From Sulfurimonas xiamenensis (GTDB taxonomy: Bacteria; Campylobacterota; Campylobacteria; Campylobacterales; Sulfurimonadaceae), in contig NZ_CP041166.1 in assembly GCF_009258045.1 (NCBI RefSeq), forward strand, positions 992,001 through 1,056,000: DNA of 64,000 nucleotides. Reading direction: 5' to 3'. The translations under genes were made by a program, and so were the position numbers. Under the pieces are notes generated by a model. It saw nothing but the letters and a program-made list of their open reading frames with translations. It was not told where the DNA came from and made no database searches. Shown piece by piece: positions 9,844-19,045 of this stretch (position 1 is the first letter of the stretch; each line of letters begins with the position of its first letter).

Positions 9844-10409
9844 ATGAAAAAGCTTTTTTTAATCATCGGAGCGCCAGGCTCCGGTAAGACCACGGATGCA
9901 GAGTTGATTGCAGAGCAAAACAGTGAAATAACACACTACTCTACAGGCGATATGCTTCGCGCAGAAGCCGCAAGCGGCTCTGAACTTGGCTCGGAAATAA
10001 AGAACTACATCTCTAAAGGTCTTATCGTTCCTATCAAAATAGCAATGGAGACTATTGTAAGCGCGATTAAAAATGCACCTACAGATATAATTGTTATTGA
10101 CGGCTATCCAAGAAGCATGGAACAATTAACAGCTTTAGACAAATATCTAAAGAGTGACTCATCTTTAGAGCTTTGCAGTGTTATCGAGGTTGAAGTAAGC
10201 CAAGAGACGGCAAAAGAGAGAGTTTTAGGTCGTTCTCGCGGCGAAGATGACAAAGTTGAAGTTTTTAACAACCGTATGAAAGTTTATACAGAACCACTGA
10301 GTGATATAAAAAAGTTTTATATAGAAAAAAATCTTCTTCACACAATTAGCGCAGAGAGAAGCATCGAAGAGATAGTCTCAGAGATGCACTCTTTTATAAA
10401 ATCCAAAAT

Positions 10410-10413
<4 letters not shown>
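9844..10413 (+). CDS. adk: Adenylate kinase, short Campylobacter-type
   Basis: 189 residues. P-loop GAPGSGKTT is at 8-16, AMP-site 'STGDMLR' near 34-40 and 'DGYPRSM' near 84. The LID region is reduced to a few residues ('GRSRGEDD'), the short form found in Campylobacter and Helicobacter. It interconverts ATP plus AMP with two ADP. It is cotranscribed with aspS and convergent to a second, long-LID adenylate kinase. Confidence 0.88.
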
Positions 10414-11092
<679 letters not shown>

Positions 11093-11112
11093 CTATCTAT
11101 TTTATTAGTGAT

Positions 11113-11118
11113 ATTATA
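11113..11118 (-). promoter_or_regulatory. Candidate -10 box for the long-LID adk
   Basis: TATAAT on the minus strand 30 bases upstream of the ATG. It lies in the gap after the small acidic-protein gene and suggests separate transcription. Confidence 0.4.
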
Positions 11119-11172
11119 TATAAATGAAGTTAAAAATAACTATAAGAAAATCACCTTATATATTAATTGCTT

Positions 11173-11460
11173 TTACTCCTCTTTAAATCCAAAATCGTCT
11201 TCATCGCTCTCATTTTGAGCCTCTAAAATATCATCGATAAGTTCTTTGCACTCATCCTCTTCAATATCTCCGCTTTTTATATCATTTAAAACATCTTGCA
11301 AATCTGCTTTAAACTCACGAAGTTCTTCTATCTCCTCCTTAGCATCCTCACCTGCTTCCTTGCTGTCAGCGATCTCTTCAAAAATTTCATCCAATCTATC
11401 ATTGATATCTGGAATAACACTTTTTGTTATTAACTCTTCTAGTTTTTGTGCATATGACAT
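11173..11460 (-). CDS. Small acidic coiled-coil protein, function unknown
   Basis: 95 residues, very rich in Glu and Asp, with heptad-like spacing over about 15-85 and no signal peptide or membrane helix. I do not recognise a named family. Proteins of this kind recur in Campylobacterota as uncharacterised cytoplasmic proteins. The start is divergent from the CinA-like gene at a 59-base gap that holds a symmetric AGTATAATACT. No function is claimed. Confidence 0.65.
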   Translation of the reverse strand: MSYAQKLEELITKSVIPDINDRLDEIFEEIADSKEAGEDAKEEIEELREFKADLQDVLNDIKSGDIEEDECKELIDDILEAQNESDEDDFGFKEE

Positions 11461-11483
11461 ATAATTTCCTTAACTGTTTTTAG

Positions 11484-11489
11484 TATAAT
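11484..11489 (+). promoter_or_regulatory. Candidate -10 box for the CinA-like gene
   Basis: TATAAT inside the near-palindrome AGTATAATACT, 31 bases upstream of the ATG at 11520. Because of the symmetry it may also serve the divergent small acidic protein. Confidence 0.4.
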
Positions 11490-11519
11490 ACTTAAAAAAA
11501 ATGAAACGGTAGATAAAAA

Positions 11520-12251
11520 ATGAATTTTTATGCTTGTATTATAGGTAGTGAAATATTAAATGGTCGCAGAGTAGACAAACATTTTGATTTTTTAAAAAAT
11601 GAGCTTCAAAAATATGGACATGAACTTTTTGCATCTTTTATAATAAAAGATGATAAAGAGTTGATTAAAAAAATATATCAACTTGTAAAAGATGATAAAA
11701 AAAGCGTTATGTTCTCATTTGGCGGTATCGGTGCAACACCGGATGATTTAACAAGAGCCATTGCAGCAGAGGTATTTACCTCTAAGGCGCTCAAACGAAA
11801 CAAAAAATTTGAAAAGGATATTATAGATAGATTTGGCGAAGATGCTTTTCCTCATAGAATTAATATGTCTGATTTACCGCAAAATTCTGAACTTTTATTT
11901 AATCCTGTTAACAATATGTCCGGTTTTTCACTTGAAAACAGATATTTTTTTGTTCCTGGATTCCCGCAAATGTCACACCCTATGATAAGCACTGTTATAA
12001 AAAAATTATTTAATAAATCTAAAAAAAAATATAGAGTCTCTCTTTTAGCACAAACAAGTGAAAATACACTTATTGATTTGATGAAACAGGTTCCTGAAGA
12101 TATCGAACTCTCATCTTTGCCAATACTTAACAACCAAACTGCTTCTGTTGAAATATCGCTTTGTGCAGAAGATAAGCTGCACGCAGAAAACTATTTTAAA
12201 CTATTTACAGATTTTTTAAAAAAAGAAAAAATAGCCTACAGCTTAGTTTAA
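11520..12251 (+). CDS. CinA N-terminal-like (MoaB/Mog fold) protein
   Basis: 243 residues matching the N-terminal molybdopterin-binding-like domain of CinA: 'GSEILNGRRVDKH' at the start and the 'FGGIGATPDDLT' motif near 67-78, with a 'FVPGFPQM' segment near 147. The C-terminal NMN deamidase domain of full CinA is absent, so this is a stand-alone domain. In related proteins the fold hydrolyses ADP-ribose or nucleotide derivatives. The actual substrate here is unknown. Confidence 0.75.
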   Translation: MNFYACIIGSEILNGRRVDKHFDFLKNELQKYGHELFASFIIKDDKELIKKIYQLVKDDKKSVMFSFGGIGATPDDLTRAIAAEVFTSKALKRNKKFEKDIIDRFGEDAFPHRINMSDLPQNSELLFNPVNNMSGFSLENRYFFVPGFPQMSHPMISTVIKKLFNKSKKKYRVSLLAQTSENTLIDLMKQVPEDIELSSLPILNNQTASVEISLCAEDKLHAENYFKLFTDFLKKEKIAYSLV

Positions 12252-12283
12252 TATTTATAATTTTTAGGTTTTAAAAAGAGTGA

Positions 12284-12787
12284 TTACCTTGCATAATTTC
12301 TGTTTTTTGGCGCATTTTCATCATAGTCAAGTAGAAGTAAAATGCTTTTTTTATTTGTTTTTCTTGCAAAATCTACAACACTTATACCTTTTACATCAAC
12401 TGCATTTTTATCTGCACCGCACTCAATAAGAAGTTTTGCTATTTCAACTCTTCCATAGCAAGCAGCAGCCATAAGCGGAGTAAATCTGCTTCTTCTTTTT
12501 GTGCTGTTGACATCTACTCCCTTTGAAATCATGTATTTAACCATCTCCATATTGCCATATGTGACTGCCATATCAAAAATTGTAACGCCCTCTTCGTCAA
12601 AATCCCAAATATCAGCACCATTTTCAATCAAAAGCATAATTAAATCAAAATCACATCTATATCTTAAAGAAGATGCCAAAACAGACTCGCCATTTTCATT
12701 TGCTTCATTTACATCAGCGCCCTCTCTGATATATTTTTTAATACCTGTAAAATCATTATTTTTTAAAAATTCAATCCATTTATTCAT
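12284..12787 (-). CDS. Ankyrin repeat protein
   Basis: 167 residues with about four ankyrin repeats, for example 'DLIMLLIENGADI', 'MEMVKYMISKGVDVN' and 'VEIAKLLIECGADKN'. There is no signal peptide, so it is probably cytosolic and binds a protein partner. No partner is evident from context: it is convergent with the CinA-like gene and divergent from dapD. Confidence 0.8.
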   Translation of the reverse strand: MNKWIEFLKNNDFTGIKKYIREGADVNEANENGESVLASSLRYRCDFDLIMLLIENGADIWDFDEEGVTIFDMAVTYGNMEMVKYMISKGVDVNSTKRRSRFTPLMAAACYGRVEIAKLLIECGADKNAVDVKGISVVDFARKTNKKSILLLLDYDENAPKNRNYAR

Positions 12788-12827
12788 AGTGAAAGTATAT
12801 ACTAAATTGTTATTAGTAATGTTTAAG

Positions 12828-12833
12828 TATAAT
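12828..12833 (+). promoter_or_regulatory. Candidate -10 box for dapD
   Basis: TATAAT within AAGTATAATAC, 31 bases upstream of the dapD ATG. Confidence 0.45.
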
Positions 12834-12863
12834 ACTTTTCATAAATTATTTAAGCGAGAATTC

Positions 12864-14060
12864 ATGGAAATCATTCAAACAACAGATGCTTTTAAAGCAC
12901 TTATAGAAAATATTAAATCATCAATAAAAGGATACAAAGATCCTTTGGCATTTGGTATATGTAGAGTTGACTTAGGACAGTTAAATCTTGATAAAACTCT
13001 TCAAGCTACATATCCTATAATAAACTGGAATGAAAACTTTGGCAGTGCAGCTATTTTCATAAAAGCTTTAGCTGAACAGGGAATTGATGTAGATTTTAAT
13101 GAGAGTGAAGTAGTTTGCAATATCAACACTACCTTTTTAAAAAATTGTTTAAATGCTTTTACTCCTTATGCAGATGAAGCATACGGCGATGCACATAAAA
13201 ATATTCAGGTTGTATCTGCTCTATATAACCAAATTATGAACAGCGGCTCTTTAGAGGGTGAGTTTAAAATAACATTTCTTTTTGCAGATGAGCCGCTCAA
13301 GAGCGTTGAAGCAACTTATTTGAAGCTATATGCCCTCTCTCAAGCAAAAGTTGAACTAAGAGGCATAAACTTAAACGGTGCATTTGGCGCGCTGCCAAAT
13401 GTTGCTTGGTCAAACGGGCAGCCTATTGAGCTTGATTATCTTCGTGAATTTGAGATTGAACTAAAGCTTGCAAATGAGTACCCGAGTATCGATTTTGTAG
13501 ATAAATTTCCAAGATTCTTACAGCATATTATTCCAGCTGACAATACAAGAATTCTAGATACTTCAAAAGTAAGATTTGGGGCTCAATTGGCAGCTGGTAC
13601 AACAGTTATGCCAGGTGCTTCTTATATCAATTTTAATGCAGGAACAACTGGTCCTGTAATGGTTGAAGGTCGTATTTCAAGTTCTGCAGTAGTTGGGGCA
13701 GGAAGTGATGTTGGCGGCGGTGCTTCTATCTTGGGTGTATTAAGCGGGACAGATGGAAATCCTATAACAATCGGTAAAAATACACTTTTGGGAGCAAATT
13801 CTACATGTGGTATTCCTCTTGGCGATGGATGCATTATTGATGGAGGATTGGCGATTTTCGCTGGAACAAAAGTATATATTAACGATGATGAGATAACTAA
13901 ATTAAAAGAAGTTAACACAAATGCGACTTTTTCAAATATTATGAAAGCATCCCAATTAGCAGGGCTTAACGGACTTCACTTTAGACAAAATTCTCAAACT
14001 GGACAATATATAGCACAAAGAAGTACAAGAGAGATTAAGCTAAACGCTGATTTACACTAA
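12864..14060 (+). CDS. dapD: Tetrahydrodipicolinate N-succinyltransferase DapD
   Basis: 398 residues, the longer DapD form common in Campylobacterota. The C-terminal left-handed beta-helix region has the stretches 'SSAVVGAGSDVGGGASI' and 'GANSTCGIPLGDGC' near 270-330. It transfers a succinyl group to tetrahydrodipicolinate in lysine and meso-diaminopimelate synthesis. The ATG at 12864 (MEIIQTTDAF) is chosen because the open frame further upstream is antisense to the ankyrin gene and a TATAAT box sits just before this start. A hairpin follows. Confidence 0.88.
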   Translation: MEIIQTTDAFKALIENIKSSIKGYKDPLAFGICRVDLGQLNLDKTLQATYPIINWNENFGSAAIFIKALAEQGIDVDFNESEVVCNINTTFLKNCLNAFTPYADEAYGDAHKNIQVVSALYNQIMNSGSLEGEFKITFLFADEPLKSVEATYLKLYALSQAKVELRGINLNGAFGALPNVAWSNGQPIELDYLREFEIELKLANEYPSIDFVDKFPRFLQHIIPADNTRILDTSKVRFGAQLAAGTTVMPGASYINFNAGTTGPVMVEGRISSSAVVGAGSDVGGGASILGVLSGTDGNPITIGKNTLLGANSTCGIPLGDGCIIDGGLAIFAGTKVYINDDEITKLKEVNTNATFSNIMKASQLAGLNGLHFRQNSQTGQYIAQRSTREIKLNADLH

Positions 14061-14069
14061 TAAAAATAT

Positions 14070-14101
14070 ATAGGAGTGAGTTTAAAAAATTTCACTCCTA
14101 T
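14070..14101. terminator. Bidirectional terminator, dapD / pentaheme cytochrome
   Basis: ATAGGAGTGA pairs with TCACTCCTAT across an A/T-rich loop (10-bp stem) between two convergent genes. The stem touches the cytochrome stop codon. Confidence 0.6.
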
Positions 14102-15216
14102 TATTCCACAACAATTGATTTTTCTGTTCCTATATATGGCTTAATGATATCTTTAGTTGAAATATCTAACTTTTTAGCTATATTTGGATTTATTATATAA
14201 CTTATCCAGGTTGATTTTATTTCATCACCTTTTTGAAGTTTAGGTACACTGTATTTGACAATTTTTGTATTCATTGCTTTTAGATTTTGATTTATTTTAT
14301 AGCCTGTAGCAGTATGAGGCATAGATTGGTTACTTTTAGCATCTTCAAACACAACAATAAATGTCGCTTCTTTATCTTCTATTGGATTCTCAGCAAAATT
14401 GCTCCAGATAATATTGCCGTCTCTAAGCACAACTGTTTTTACAAATTTTAAACGCATTGGATGTGTGATAATAGAGTGACCCATTTTGTTTTCAATAGTC
14501 AACTCGATCGTATTGTCTTTATACTCGAGTGATAATTTAACGGCTTTTTTTATCATCTTGTCAGAGTGAATTCCTAGAAATGAATGTGTAGCATACTCAC
14601 TTCTATTCTTTTTATTGAATTTTTCATTACCGCCCGTAGATTTTGGCATATGACACCCTATGCAATCACTTTTTGAATTATATTGATCTTTTGTATTGCA
14701 AACTTCAAATCCATGGCTGTTCTCTTTATGAGAGTGACATCCCATGCAAACTTCACTGTTTTTATATATTTCATTACTTTGTACATTATGTTTGTCACTT
14801 GATTCAGAATTCTTTAAATTTCCAAACATAGTGGGCTTGTCATTGCTGGAGCTATTTAAAAAATTTATATTGTAAGGCTTGGAGTAGTGTATTTTGGTAA
14901 TTTGATGACAATAAGAGCATGAAACTCCATCTGTTTGTCTTTTTTCATGAGCATTTGGCTGTTCTTGTCCACGAATCATAGCACCTAAATTTTTAGTAGC
15001 TGGCATATGACAGAGTGCACATGAATATTTATCTTTGCTTGAGAACTCTTTGACTTTTCTATGCACTTCATCACTAAAGAGGGATGATTTATGATGCATT
15101 GAAGTAGAGTGCTCATGATAAATTTTTTCATGACACTCTTTACATGTTTCACTATCAAGATATTTTGCCTGCAACACTACATTTATAATAAAAAACAAAA
15201 TTAAAATAGTCTTCAT
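14101..15216 (-). CDS. Pentaheme c-type cytochrome, cytochrome c554-like
   Basis: 371 residues with a signal peptide (about 1-17) and five CXXCH haem sites: CKECH 25-29, CALCH 66-70, CSYCH 100-104, CMGCH 157-161 and CIGCH 185-189. A haem-free C-terminal half of about 180 residues follows. The N-terminal part resembles the multihaem cytochrome c554/NapC-associated family. It is exported and probably carries electrons in the periplasm. No reductase partner is encoded nearby, so its pathway is not identified. Confidence 0.82.
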   Translation of the reverse strand: MKTILILFFIINVVLQAKYLDSETCKECHEKIYHEHSTSMHHKSSLFSDEVHRKVKEFSSKDKYSCALCHMPATKNLGAMIRGQEQPNAHEKRQTDGVSCSYCHQITKIHYSKPYNINFLNSSSNDKPTMFGNLKNSESSDKHNVQSNEIYKNSEVCMGCHSHKENSHGFEVCNTKDQYNSKSDCIGCHMPKSTGGNEKFNKKNRSEYATHSFLGIHSDKMIKKAVKLSLEYKDNTIELTIENKMGHSIITHPMRLKFVKTVVLRDGNIIWSNFAENPIEDKEATFIVVFEDAKSNQSMPHTATGYKINQNLKAMNTKIVKYSVPKLQKGDEIKSTWISYIINPNIAKKLDISTKDIIKPYIGTEKSIVVE

Positions 15217-15247
15217 TTTTACTCCAAAAATAATTTTTTCATCATTT

Positions 15248-15253
15248 ATTATA
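15248..15253 (-). promoter_or_regulatory. Candidate -10 box for the pentaheme cytochrome
   Basis: TATAAT on the minus strand 32 bases upstream of the ATG at 15216, followed by a TTTGGAG ribosome-binding site. Confidence 0.4.
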
Positions 15254-15300
15254 CAATAAATATTTATAATTAATATTTTTTTAAATTATAAATAAAAGAT

Positions 15301-16620
15301 TTATTTTTGAGTAATGATATTCATACTTACTAAATTATTAAGTATTTCTGACTCTTTATCATAGTTTTCTTGAAATTTTCCAAGTTTTAACGAGCTGAAA
15401 ATCGGTTTCCCTATTATAATTCTGCCTTCTATTCCATCTCTGCTGGTCTTTATTCCCCAAATATTGTGAAATACAATAATTTCATTATTGTAAGTTCCAA
15501 CATATAAAACAACATGTCCTTTTTTATATAAAAGCGTTTGAAACGGGATTGCTTTTTCTTTTATAACTTCTATCTTCTCTTTATTGGTTAAATTTTTCAA
15601 ATTTATAACATTTCCAATTTTACTCTGTTGGTATGAATTTCTAGGCAGCCAAATACCAAAAGGTGCAAACATATCTCGAAGCATTGATGAACAATCTCTT
15701 TGTTTGTACATTCCGCCCCATCCATAATTTGTTTTTGATACTTCATTAACAATTTTAGTTAAATTTTCTTGATTTAATTTCATTATCTCTTTACTGGCTA
15801 TATCTTTAGAAATTTTAGAATTTATAAAAAGCGGTTGTGATTTTTTAAATGATGTTGCTGTTAAAATTGTATATGTATTTTCATCTTCTGACACAAGAAC
15901 AAACATCATTCCGATTTTTGTTTTAAACAAAAATCTGCCTTCACTATCATATATAGGTTCATTCTCTTTTGTAATAGCAACTTGTTGAGCTTTTTGCCAA
16001 AAATCAATATCTCTCTTTTTTAAAATAACAAATGCATCAGTTTTTAGCCACCCAGATGCATAACTGCTAAATATAAAAGCCCACTCTCTGTCTTTTGAGT
16101 AGTGTGAAATAAATATAGGCTCATTTGCATGTATAGTACTGTTTTGAAGATAATCAAATGGGTACCCCTCTCCCGCAAGAGATGGATTCTTAAATAAAGG
16201 TCTGTGAGTTGGGAAAGATCTAATATCACTCTCTTTGAGCGTTAATGCCTTTTCATTGACTGTTCCATATGACTCAAAATTTGAATTTTCTCTTATGCTG
16301 TCAAAAAAATCTTCTTTTAATAGTTGTAAATTTTCTCCATAACTTTCCCCCATTTTATATGATTCAAATGGCCACATTACGCTTTTCGCGTCCTCTTGTG
16401 GTTTATCAATATTCCATATACTAAAATAGTATTTTTTATACTCTTTTTGAATATCATAAAGAGAGGAATTACTATCTATATTTTTCGCAAAACAGCTTAC
16501 ATCTTGAGGTATATTTAATAGATCATATATTTTTATTTGATTATTATCAGCATATTTAAAATTATTTGAAGAACAGCCTATAAATAAAACCATAAATAAA
16601 AATATCAAAATATACTTCAT
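15301..16620 (-). CDS. NlpC/P60 lipoprotein with SH3 domains
   Basis: 439 residues. Lipoprotein signal with lipobox LFIGC (Cys16). The layout matches the N-NLPC/P60, SH3b1, SH3b2, NlpC/P60 family: the catalytic Cys in 'QRDCSSMLRDM' near 305 and the His in 'KGHVVLYVG' near 370. It is expected to cut peptidoglycan stem peptides in the periplasm. It lies 11 bases after the repressor gene on the same strand. Confidence 0.8.
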   Translation of the reverse strand: MKYILIFLFMVLFIGCSSNNFKYADNNQIKIYDLLNIPQDVSCFAKNIDSNSSLYDIQKEYKKYYFSIWNIDKPQEDAKSVMWPFESYKMGESYGENLQLLKEDFFDSIRENSNFESYGTVNEKALTLKESDIRSFPTHRPLFKNPSLAGEGYPFDYLQNSTIHANEPIFISHYSKDREWAFIFSSYASGWLKTDAFVILKKRDIDFWQKAQQVAITKENEPIYDSEGRFLFKTKIGMMFVLVSEDENTYTILTATSFKKSQPLFINSKISKDIASKEIMKLNQENLTKIVNEVSKTNYGWGGMYKQRDCSSMLRDMFAPFGIWLPRNSYQQSKIGNVINLKNLTNKEKIEVIKEKAIPFQTLLYKKGHVVLYVGTYNNEIIVFHNIWGIKTSRDGIEGRIIIGKPIFSSLKLGKFQENYDKESEILNNLVSMNIITQK

Positions 16621-16631
16621 TTTTTCACCTT

Positions 16632-17291
16632 TTAGTCAACACTTCCAAATCTGCTGACAACTCTGCCAATAACCTCTATCTCATTTGGATCTAATGTTTG
16701 TGTTGAATAGATTTGATTGTCAGATATTATATCAATTTTACCATCTATTCTTTTTTGAACTCTTTTTATAAAAAGACCACCATGTGTTCTTATGGTAAAG
16801 ATTCCACCTCTTCGCAGGTCAGTTTTGTTTCTGTTTATAAAAACAATATCATTGTAACTAAAAGTAGGCTCCATCGAATCACCGGAGACATTAATAGCTT
16901 CTATATATTTTAATTCTCTCTCTCCTCCAAGCATAGTGACAAATTCATGTGGAATTTCAACACCCTGAACCTCCTCCTCTTCCAATTCGGCTCCGCCGCC
17001 GGCTGATGCACTTACATTACTAAAATATTTTATCATAAAAAATTTATTTGTCGCCTCAACTAGACTCTCCGGCGATTGACCATAGAGCAGCCAATTTATA
17101 GATATGGATTTAGTTGCGCAAAAATCTAAAAGTTCACCAAAAGGTATCTTGTTTCTCTTTTTCATAGTTGCAAAATTCATTTGACTTATGCCTAAGGTAT
17201 CTGCAACATCTTTATCAAGTACCTTTTTGCCTGCAAACTCTGTAGAAAGAATATTTTTAATCTCATCAACAATTTCAAGAAAATTTTTCAT
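16632..17291 (-). CDS. CI/LexA-type transcriptional repressor, S24 peptidase
   Basis: 219 residues. A CI-type helix-turn-helix lies at about 23-47. A possible cleavage site Ala97-Gly98 sits in SASAGGG. The S24 domain has Ser139 (SGDSMEP) and Lys176 (FIKRV) in the positions of the catalytic dyad. The ATG at 17291 is preferred because AGGGGG ends four bases before it. A TTG 21 bases upstream is in frame but has the ribosome site inside it. No phage genes surround it. Repeated TATATTGC half-sites in its promoter suggest autoregulation. Confidence 0.85.
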   Translation of the reverse strand: MKNFLEIVDEIKNILSTEFAGKKVLDKDVADTLGISQMNFATMKKRNKIPFGELLDFCATKSISINWLLYGQSPESLVEATNKFFMIKYFSNVSASAGGGAELEEEEVQGVEIPHEFVTMLGGERELKYIEAINVSGDSMEPTFSYNDIVFINRNKTDLRRGGIFTIRTHGGLFIKRVQKRIDGKIDIISDNQIYSTQTLDPNEIEVIGRVVSRFGSVD

Positions 17292-17300
17292 ATAACCCCC

Positions 17301-17375
17301 TATATTGCTCAAATATATAAAATTATAGTATTTTTTTGCAATATAGTCAAAAAATATATGACAAAATGCAATATT
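17301..17375. promoter_or_regulatory. Repressor promoter with repeated TATATTGC half-sites
   Basis: TATATTGC at 17301-17308 faces GCAATATA at 17338-17345, and a third half-site GCAATATT lies at 17368-17375. The minus-strand -10 TATAAT for the repressor is at 17322-17327, between the first two. The sites are placed to cover both the repressor promoter and the start of the divergent micro-ORF unit, as in CI/Cro control regions. Binding is inferred. Confidence 0.45.
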
Positions 17376-17424
17376 TTATATTTTTATTTTACTTTTTTTG
17401 TAATATTTAAAAAAAGGATTTAAT

Positions 17425-17508
17425 ATGACAATTATGGTAAAAAATGTACAAACTTTATTAAAAAGATTTGAGGAGAATATAGAAAAATGGGCTCAAAAAT
17501 TTTTTTAA
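17425..17508 (+). CDS. Micro-ORF divergent from the S24 repressor
   Basis: 27 codons plus stop (MTIMVKNVQTLL, ending KWAQKFF), with a good AAAGGA ribosome-binding site six bases before the ATG. The peptide is predicted to be a short amphipathic helix with basic and aromatic residues. I recognise no family. It occupies the place that Cro or an excision gene has in phage control regions, and its stop overlaps the small membrane protein gene by 4 bases. It may be real or chance. Confidence 0.4.
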   Translation: MTIMVKNVQTLLKRFEENIEKWAQKFF

Positions 17509-17657
17509 ATTTTATTTTCTTTGTTTTTTGATCTCTTTTCATCAGCTTCTCTTTGGGCTTCTCTTGCAGTTGATTTATTTTTATGATAGCCACCAAAAAC
17601 AAAAACCATGAAGAGAATAAAAAGTGTTGTCATTGCTATATCGATAAATGTATCCAT
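17505..17657 (-). CDS. Small single-pass membrane protein
   Basis: 50 residues starting MDTFIDIAMT, with one membrane helix at about 7-22 and a charged Lys/Glu-rich tail. AAAAGGAAAAAAA precedes the ATG. It lies 15 bases downstream of trmL, probably in the same transcript. No family is recognised and no function is claimed. The strong ribosome site and clean topology argue that it is expressed. Confidence 0.55.
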   Translation of the reverse strand: MDTFIDIAMTTLFILFMVFVFGGYHKNKSTAREAQREADEKRSKNKENKI

Positions 17658-17672
17658 TTTTTTTCCTTTTAA

Positions 17673-18137
17673 TTATTTGTAAAAAGAGTCATAATTTTGT
17701 CTTATTGCTTCATAAAGTACTATTCCAGTACTTATAGCCAGATTTAAACTTCTGCCCTCTTTAGTCATAGGTATGGTTATATTTTGCTCTTTATATTTAT
17801 GCAAAATATTTTCCGGAATTCCCGCTGTTTCACTTCCAAAAAATATATAATCACCCTCTTTAAATTGTGCTTTAAAATAGGGCTTGTCTGTTTTTGTAGT
17901 AGCAAAGTAGGCATTATCTTTGATAGTGTTGTTTGTGAAAAAATCATCTATACTTTCCCATACGAGCAGATCTAGTTTGTGCCAATAATCAAGCCCTGCT
18001 CGTCTTACTGCTTTTTCATCAATATCAAAAGCGATAGGCTTTATGATATGCAGGGTTGCACCGGCATTAACACATAATCGCCCTATTGCACCGGTATTGT
18101 TAGGAATTTGTGGATTTACTAAAACAAGATTAAACAA
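17673..18137 (-). CDS. trmL: tRNA (cytidine/uridine-34 2'-O)-methyltransferase TrmL
   Basis: 154 residues, the compact SPOUT methyltransferase with a trefoil knot. The knot motifs are 'NNTGAIGRLC' near 13, 'FFGSETAGIP' near 98 and 'RSLNLAISTGIVLYE' near 130. It 2'-O-methylates the wobble base of tRNA-Leu. It lies 8 bases after purU. Confidence 0.9.
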   Translation of the reverse strand: MFNLVLVNPQIPNNTGAIGRLCVNAGATLHIIKPIAFDIDEKAVRRAGLDYWHKLDLLVWESIDDFFTNNTIKDNAYFATTKTDKPYFKAQFKEGDYIFFGSETAGIPENILHKYKEQNITIPMTKEGRSLNLAISTGIVLYEAIRQNYDSFYK

Positions 18138-18145
18138 TGATTATC

Positions 18146-18988
18146 CTAAAAGATTACAGTTTTATTAGCAAAAACAAATATTCTGTCTTCAAGTGCCAAC
18201 TTTAGTGCTCTGGAGAGAACAACTTTCTCTACATCTTTGCCTGAGCGCTGCATATCTCTCCACCCATAAGCATGATTTACATGAATAACTTCCTGTGCAA
18301 TAATCGGACCTTCATCCAGATTGTTATTTACAAAGTGCGATGTAGCTCCAATAATTTTAACACCTCTGTCATAAGCTTGTTTATATGGGTTTGCTCCTAT
18401 GAAAGCCGGTAAAAATGAGTGGTGTATATTTATAATTTTATTTTCGTATCTCTCTACAAATCCAGGTGTTAATATTCTCATATATTTTGCCAAAACTATA
18501 TAATCTATATCTTTAAAAGTAGACAAATAGTCAATAATTTTTTGCTCATGTTCTGCTCTGTTTAAACCTTCATGAGAGATATAAACAAATGGTATATTAA
18601 ACCTATCCACCAAAGATTCTAAATCATTATAGTTTGATATTACTGCCAATATATTTGCTTCGAGCTCTCCGGCTTCATGTCGAATAAGTATATCGCCAAG
18701 AGCATGCATCTCTTTTGTAGCCATAATAACAATATTTTTATTTTTTGGTGCTATTACCTCAATGTTTGCACTATTTGGAATAGCATCACTAATTGATTTA
18801 TGTAATCTGTCCAATTCTATATCACCGTCAACAACACTTCGCATAAAAAATTTATTACTGTCTTTGTCTACAAACTCACTATTTGTAAGAATATTTAAAT
18901 CATTTTTATAAAAAACGGTCGATATTTTGTGAACCAGACCTTTTTCATCATTAGCATCAATAAGAACTCTGTATTGACTCATTTGCAA
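18146..18988 (-). CDS. purU: Formyltetrahydrofolate deformylase
   Basis: 280 residues. An N-terminal ACT domain (about 5-80) is followed by a formyltransferase-fold catalytic domain with 'NIHHSFLPAF' near 190 and an Asp in 'NNNLDEGPII' near 225. It hydrolyses 10-formyl-THF to formate and THF, balancing one-carbon pools. It lies downstream of leuB with a 57-base gap. Confidence 0.92.
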   Translation of the reverse strand: MQMSQYRVLIDANDEKGLVHKISTVFYKNDLNILTNSEFVDKDSNKFFMRSVVDGDIELDRLHKSISDAIPNSANIEVIAPKNKNIVIMATKEMHALGDILIRHEAGELEANILAVISNYNDLESLVDRFNIPFVYISHEGLNRAEHEQKIIDYLSTFKDIDYIVLAKYMRILTPGFVERYENKIINIHHSFLPAFIGANPYKQAYDRGVKIIGATSHFVNNNLDEGPIIAQEVIHVNHAYGWRDMQRSGKDVEKVVLSRALKLALEDRIFVFANKTVIF

Positions 18989-19045
18989 CTTCCTTTTTCT
19001 TAACTTTATAAAGTAACTGATAAATATTTACTAAAGCTAATATTT

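Noticed and set aside
12501-12863. In-frame upstream extension of dapD
   Set aside because: It runs antisense through the ankyrin gene, lacks a ribosome site, and its sequence does not match DapD. The -10 box and ATG at 12864 explain the start.
16632-17508. Prophage
   Set aside because: Only the repressor and control region look phage-like. No integrase, capsid, terminase or attachment repeat lies nearby.
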